Source of the DNA: Alkalihalobacillus alcalophilus ATCC 27647 = CGMCC 1.3604
GTDB taxonomy: Bacteria > Bacillota > Bacilli > Bacillales > Bacillaceae_D
DNA length: 8,479 bases
NCBI RefSeq assembly: GCF_000292245.2
Contig: NZ_ALPT02000124.1
Coordinates: 1-8,479, forward strand
Reading direction: 5' to 3'
Part shown: piece after piece, positions 5,888-8,479 of the stretch
Position numbering within the stretch: the first letter of the stretch is position 1
Layout: the number at the start of each line of letters is the position of its first letter
Translations under genes and position numbers: made by a program
The notes under the pieces: generated by a model
The model's input: the letters and a program-made list of their open reading frames with translations, nothing else
Told to the model about the DNA's origin: nothing
The model's database searches: none

Positions 5888-6016
5888 TTGATCCCCTCCA
5901 TAGGTTATAGAGTAGACAATGCCTCTAGTTTTTATCCTGATGAGATCACTTGTATCTGAGTGGATATTAATAACTGGAGTAAGATTATACATAATGGAAA
6001 GATGATGGTGACGTTT

Positions 6017-6466
6017 ATGTATTTTGTTAATCGTGAAAAAATAGAAAAGACTTTACAATTTATTGAGCAACTTATGCAAACAAGTTCATTTTCGCCTGCG
6101 TCTATACAAGATAATCGCATTCAGCAGCTAGCATTAGAACGAACGGCATATTTATATATTGAAACAATTATTGATGTTGGGAACAGTATGATTGATGGCT
6201 TTATTATGAGAGATCCGGGAAGTTATGAAGATATTATTGAGATTTTACTTGATGAAAAAGTAATTGAGGATCATTCAGCAGAAGATTTAAAAAAACTAAT
6301 GGGCCTACGAAAGCAGCTTGTCCAAGATTATTTGGAGCTTAATCATGTCACTTTATTGAATCAATTGCAAGATTCTCAAAAAGCGATTGCTCAATTTCCT
6401 CAAGATGTTCGCCGTTATTTATTGGAAGAATTAGGACCTGTTACAGCTTTTTTACCGGAAAAGTAA
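6017..6466 (+). CDS. yutE: YutE: HepT-like protein (DUF86) with a His-to-Gln motif change
   Basis: A 149-residue all-helical HepT-like (DUF86) protein. The start at 6017 (MYFVNREKIE) follows GGTG by 6 bases and matches my memory of YutE. An upstream in-frame ATG at 5960 lacks support. The conserved core IDVGNSMIDGFIMRDPGSYEDII spans about 52-74. In HepT toxins of HepT-MntA systems the signature is RX4HXY, with an RNase active site and a Tyr that is AMPylated by MntA. Here the corresponding stretch is R98-KQLV-Q103-D-Y105, so Gln replaces His. No MntA-type nucleotidyltransferase is adjacent. A housekeeping non-toxin role or a different activity is therefore more likely. A regulator gene follows about 70 bases downstream with no terminator between, suggesting co-transcription. 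Confidence 0.88.
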   Translation: MYFVNREKIEKTLQFIEQLMQTSSFSPASIQDNRIQQLALERTAYLYIETIIDVGNSMIDGFIMRDPGSYEDIIEILLDEKVIEDHSAEDLKKLMGLRKQLVQDYLELNHVTLLNQLQDSQKAIAQFPQDVRRYLLEELGPVTAFLPEK

Positions 6467-6474
6467 AATGAGGT

Positions 6475-6518
6475 AGGAGGCAAGTTCTTTGCAAAAATCG
6501 CCACATCGCATACAATAG
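6475..6518 (+). other. orphan perfect ribosome binding site with a 9-codon TTG micro-ORF
   Basis: A perfect AGGAGG (6475-6480) lies 9 bases after the yutE stop. Eight bases on is TTG (6489), opening a 9-codon frame (MQKSPHRIQ) that stops at 6516-6518, about 20 bases before the regulator start. No longer gene uses this site. It could be a leader peptide, a decayed start or coincidence. The same bases can also be read as the regulator's promoter. Confidence 0.25.
6489..6516 (+). promoter_or_regulatory. candidate promoter of the regulator gene
   Basis: TTGCAA (6489-6494), a 16-base spacer and TACAAT (6511-6516) fit sigma-A. The -10 region also reads CATACAAT, an exact sigma-E-type -10, but no sigma-E -35 is seen. 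The regulator may therefore be expressed independently of yutE. Confidence 0.4.
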
Positions 6519-6538
6519 AGATAAGGGTGGTGATGGCC

Positions 6539-7177
6539 ATGGAAAAACAAACGCGCTCGACACGTCAAATTATCTTGTCGCTAATTAAAAGACATCGGGA
6601 ACGAACTGTATCCGAAATAGCTGTTGAGCTAAAGGTTACAGAGATGGCTGTCAGGCGACATTTACAAGGACTCGAGAACGATGGGTTAATTCAAGCAAGA
6701 CTGGAAAAACAGTCAATGGGCCGACCAAGTTATAAATATTATTTAACAGAAGCTGGTGAAGAAAGTTTCCCAAGGAATTATGGTTCTTTGTCTCTAGAGT
6801 TTTTGAAGGACCTTGAGGCTTTAAACGGCAACAAGGTAATTGAGGAACTTTTTGAAAAAAGAAGAGAACGTTTAGAACAAAAATATCAACAACTTGTTCA
6901 AGGAACTTTGGAAGAACGGGTCGCCGCCTTAGCTAAAATACAAGATGAAAGTGGCTATATGGTTGAATGGAATCAAACAGATGAGGATACATTCCAATTT
7001 GTTGAATATAATTGTCCCATAGCAAAAGTTGCAAAGGATTATCATGTTGCCTGTTCATGTGAGCAAAAACTTTTCCAAAACCTATTACAAACGGAAAATA
7101 TTACAAGAGAAACATGTGCAGCAAAAGAAGATAGTGCTTGTGTATATACGATAAAAAAAACTAATAAAATGGCTTAA
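6539..7177 (+). CDS. winged-helix transcriptional regulator with C-terminal Cys cluster (SufR/COG2345-like)
   Basis: The ATG at 6539 is chosen because GGGTGGTGAT sits at ideal spacing; ATG 6533 and GTG 6527 are alternatives. The 212-residue product begins with a winged helix: helices at about 8-45, recognition helix TEMAVRRHLQGL (34-45) and wing GRPSYKYYLTEAG (61-73). The middle (about 85-135) is helical and probably dimerises. The C-terminus has C159, C172, C174, C193 and C201. The C159-x12-C172 spacing and the NCP start resemble SufR-like regulators that bind an Fe-S cluster. It probably binds DNA and senses metal, redox or Fe-S status. No suf genes are in the window, so its targets are unknown. 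It follows yutE and ends in a strong terminator. Confidence 0.85.
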   Translation: MEKQTRSTRQIILSLIKRHRERTVSEIAVELKVTEMAVRRHLQGLENDGLIQARLEKQSMGRPSYKYYLTEAGEESFPRNYGSLSLEFLKDLEALNGNKVIEELFEKRRERLEQKYQQLVQGTLEERVAALAKIQDESGYMVEWNQTDEDTFQFVEYNCPIAKVAKDYHVACSCEQKLFQNLLQTENITRETCAAKEDSACVYTIKKTNKMA

Positions 7178-7190
7178 CAAATAGCCTAAG

Positions 7191-7219
7191 AAACCACGGA
7201 TTGATTTCGTGGTTTTTTC
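7191..7219 (+). terminator. rho-independent terminator of the regulator gene
   Basis: AAACCACGGA (7191-7200) pairs with TTCGTGGTTT (7206-7215), ten pairs with one G-T and a 5-base loop, followed by a T-run to 7218. Confidence 0.9.
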
Positions 7220-7220
7220 T

Positions 7221-7320
7221 GTATAAAAAAGGAGGGGAGAGCAATCAAGGCGAATTGGCCGGCGATGGTGTATAAAAAAAGACCGAGTAATGGCCTGCGT
7301 TGATGTGTAAAAAAGCCGAG
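7221..7320 (+). repeat. degenerate A-tract repeats between the regulator gene and yutF
   Basis: Three related segments occur: 7221-7239 (GTATAAAAAAGGAG...), 7266-7287 (TGGTGTATAAAAAAAG then ACCGAG) and 7301-7320 (TGATGTGTAAAAAAGCCGAG). The last two share a core of TGRTGTRTAAAAAA, G, CCGAG. A similar string, TTGGTGTGTAAAAAAAG, opens the window. The stretch lies in 277 bases without a gene. It is GC-mixed (GGCCGGC at 7257-7263) and I find no ORF or transposon end in it. Confidence 0.4.
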
Positions 7321-7394
7321 CACCACCACAAAAAAGCGTTGACACTCCCACAGTTGCCGTCAGCACTTTTCTGAAACACTCTCCATTTCACGAG

Positions 7395-7423
7395 TTTTCA
7401 TTATAGAAAGAACCTTGTATAAT
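7395..7423 (+). promoter_or_regulatory. sigma-A promoter of yutF
   Basis: TTTTCA (7395-7400), a 17-base spacer and a perfect TATAAT (7418-7423), about 31 bases before the chosen ATG. Because the upstream gene is closed by a terminator, yutF should be transcribed from here. The perfect TTGACA at 7339-7344 has no matching -10. Confidence 0.72.
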
Positions 7424-7454
7424 GAGAAAAAAGAAAAAGGTGTGAGTGGAGAAT

Positions 7455-8225
7455 ATGAAGAAATATCAAGGTTTTTTAATCGATTTAGATGGTACGATTT
7501 ATCGTGGCAAAGAAAAAATAGATGAAGCGATTCAGTTTGTGAAAGAACTTGAAAAAAGAGGTTTATCTTATTTATTTGTGACTAATAATTCAACAAAACC
7601 TCCAAGAGAAGTGGCCGAGCTTTTACAAGCGATGGATGTTCCAGCTACAACAGAGCATGTCTTTACAACTAGTATGGCTACCGCAAAATTTTTATCGGAA
7701 AAACAGAAGGAAGCGAATGTTTATGTGATTGGTGAAGTTGGATTAAGACAAGCTTTAGTTGAGGAAGGGCATCGTCTTGTTGAAGAAGACGCTGATTTTG
7801 TTGTAATGGGTTTAGACCGTGAAATTACTTATGAAAAATTAGCAAGGGCGACGATTGAGATTCGAAAAGGGGCAACATTTATTGCAACAAACGGTGATGT
7901 TGCTTTGCCAACAGAGCGTGGCTTAATGCCAGGTTGTGGCTCTCTTGTTTCTGTTGTTGCCGTATCAACTGGTATCGAACCCACTTTTATTGGGAAACCA
8001 GAGAGTATTATTGTCGAACAAGCGATGGATGTATTAGGTCTGAAAAAAGAAGAAACGCTAATGGTCGGTGATAATTACGAAACAGATATTTTAGCTGGAA
8101 TTCAAGCTGGAATTGATACTTTAATTGTGCATACGGGTGTTACTTCTGAACAGCAATTGCAAGAAAAGGCAGAGCAACCGACGATGGCTTTAAAGTCGCT
8201 AGCGGAATGGTCGTTTGGAAAATAA
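7455..8225 (+). CDS. yutF: YutF: HAD-superfamily phosphatase (NagD/AraL-like, subclass IIA)
   Basis: A 256-residue cytoplasmic phosphatase, the length I recall for B. subtilis YutF. The start is the ATG at 7455 (MKKYQGFLIDLDGT) after GAGTGGAG; a GTG at 7446 would add three residues. HAD motifs are complete: motif I D10-L-D12-G-T (nucleophile D10, acid/base D12), motif II T43 in FVTNNST, motif III K181 in GKPE and motif IV GDNYETD with D206 and D211 for Mg2+. A C2-type cap occupies about 70-175. Relatives hydrolyse small phosphate esters, including nucleoside monophosphates and p-nitrophenyl phosphate; the physiological substrate here cannot be read from sequence. It is transcribed alone from its own promoter and followed by a terminator. 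Confidence 0.95.
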   Translation: MKKYQGFLIDLDGTIYRGKEKIDEAIQFVKELEKRGLSYLFVTNNSTKPPREVAELLQAMDVPATTEHVFTTSMATAKFLSEKQKEANVYVIGEVGLRQALVEEGHRLVEEDADFVVMGLDREITYEKLARATIEIRKGATFIATNGDVALPTERGLMPGCGSLVSVVAVSTGIEPTFIGKPESIIVEQAMDVLGLKKEETLMVGDNYETDILAGIQAGIDTLIVHTGVTSEQQLQEKAEQPTMALKSLAEWSFGK

Positions 8226-8263
8226 GGCTATATTTTAAACTCAATGCTTGTCTGCCGGTGCTT

Positions 8264-8342
8264 GTCTTCTGAAAATGGATAATATAAGTAGTCGCTCTAA
8301 AGGGTGACTGCTTTTTTGTTTTATCATTTCCCGACAGAAGAC
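8264..8342 (+). terminator. yutF terminator nested in a long imperfect hairpin
   Basis: The core terminator is 8286-8297 (AAGTAGTCGCTC) pairing with 8302-8313 (GGGTGACTGCTT), 12 pairs with three G-T and loop TAAA, then TTTTTTGTTTTAT. Around it GATAA/TTATC (8278-8282/8321-8325), AAAT/ATTT (8273-8276/8326-8329) and a perfect GTCTTCTG/CAGAAGAC (8264-8271/8335-8342) extend the structure to about 29 pairs. The core is a confident terminator; the outer helix is unexplained. Confidence 0.8.
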
Positions 8343-8367
8343 TCCCTCTTCATTCGTGTGAAGGGAG
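8342..8367. repeat. second hairpin after the yutF terminator
   Basis: CTCCCT (8342-8347) pairs with AGGGAG (8362-8367). An inner TCA/TGA pairing across a 2-base bulge encloses the loop TTCGTG. No T-tract follows on either strand, so it is not an ordinary terminator. Confidence 0.4.
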
Positions 8368-8430
8368 AAGCCCAACGATAAGGGGGAGATGAATGGCGGT
8401 TGGCGGTAGCCAAAGAGATTCTTGTTAGGG

Positions 8431-8436
8431 TATAAT
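8431..8436 (+). promoter_or_regulatory. candidate -10 of the last gene
   Basis: A perfect TATAAT, 32 bases before the ATG at 8469. No good -35 or TGn extension is seen, so it may need an activator or be weak. Confidence 0.4.
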
Positions 8437-8468
8437 GAGAACATACATTCCTATCAGAGGTGAAAACA

Positions 8469-8479
8469 ATGCTCATCAA
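8469..8479 (+). CDS. 5' end of a gene cut by the window edge
   Basis: ATG-CTC-ATC then two bases. AGAGGTGA (8456-8463) is a good ribosome binding site about 6 bases before the ATG, and a TATAAT lies upstream at 8431. Only Met-Leu-Ile can be read, so no product can be assigned. By synteny with B. subtilis one would look first at yutG or yutH. Confidence 0.5.

Noticed and set aside
6017..7177. yutE plus regulator as a classical toxin-antitoxin pair
   Set aside because: The second protein is a 212-residue Cys-bearing winged-helix regulator, not a MntA nucleotidyltransferase, and the order and spacing (about 70 bases with a possible own promoter) do not fit HepT-MntA.
7339..7344. Perfect TTGACA upstream of yutF
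   Set aside because: No -10-like hexamer lies 16-18 bases downstream; the TATAAT at 7418 is served by a different -35.
7085..7366. Minus-strand 93-codon open frame across the regulator's end and the terminator
   Set aside because: It runs antisense through a confident gene and a strong terminator, has Cys/Phe-rich composition typical of a shadow frame and no ribosome binding site.
8393..8428. Eleven-codon ORF (MAVGGSQRDSC) after AGGGGGAG
   Set aside because: The ribosome binding site is only 4 bases from the ATG, the frame is very short and it ends before the likely promoter of the next gene. No supporting evidence.

Overview
The window looks like chromosomal DNA of a low-GC, endospore-forming member of the Bacillaceae. 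The evidence is the set of Bacillus subtilis-like proteins (LytH, LipA, YutC, YutD, YutE, YutF) in the order I recall from the B. subtilis lytH-lipA-yutC-yutD-yutE-yutF neighbourhood, the spore-type proteins, strong AGGAGG-type ribosome binding sites and consensus sigma-A promoters. I cannot name the genus from sequence alone.

Layout. Positions 1-279 hold a possible tail of an upstream gene and a perfect-consensus promoter with a roughly 150-base A/T-rich leader. A two-gene unit follows: an NSS-family Na+-coupled amino-acid transporter (280-1782) and a 40-residue MetS-like small subunit (1784-1906), closed by a terminator. Next come lytH (minus, spore cortex endopeptidase) and, divergently, lipA (plus, lipoyl synthase). 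The 339-base gap after lipA holds the lipA terminator, a candidate structured RNA with two copies of a 34-base motif, and the terminator of the next minus-strand gene. That gene is a YutC-type spore lipoprotein (minus), divergent from yutD (plus). A small hydrophilic protein gene (minus) is divergent from yutE (HepT-like, plus). A winged-helix regulator with a five-cysteine C-terminal region follows yutE and ends in a terminator. A noncoding stretch with degenerate A-tract repeats leads to yutF (HAD phosphatase), a long composite hairpin and the first codons of one more gene.

How it fits together. Plus-strand genes look vegetative (amino-acid uptake, lipoate synthesis, yutD/yutE/regulator/yutF). 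The minus-strand genes are mostly spore-type and are interleaved so that three consecutive divergent pairs share intergenic control regions. The least explained items are the candidate RNA after lipA, the long leader of the transporter operon, and the HepT-like protein, which keeps the motif Arg and Tyr but has Gln in place of the motif His. No mobile element, CRISPR array, tRNA or rRNA is visible.
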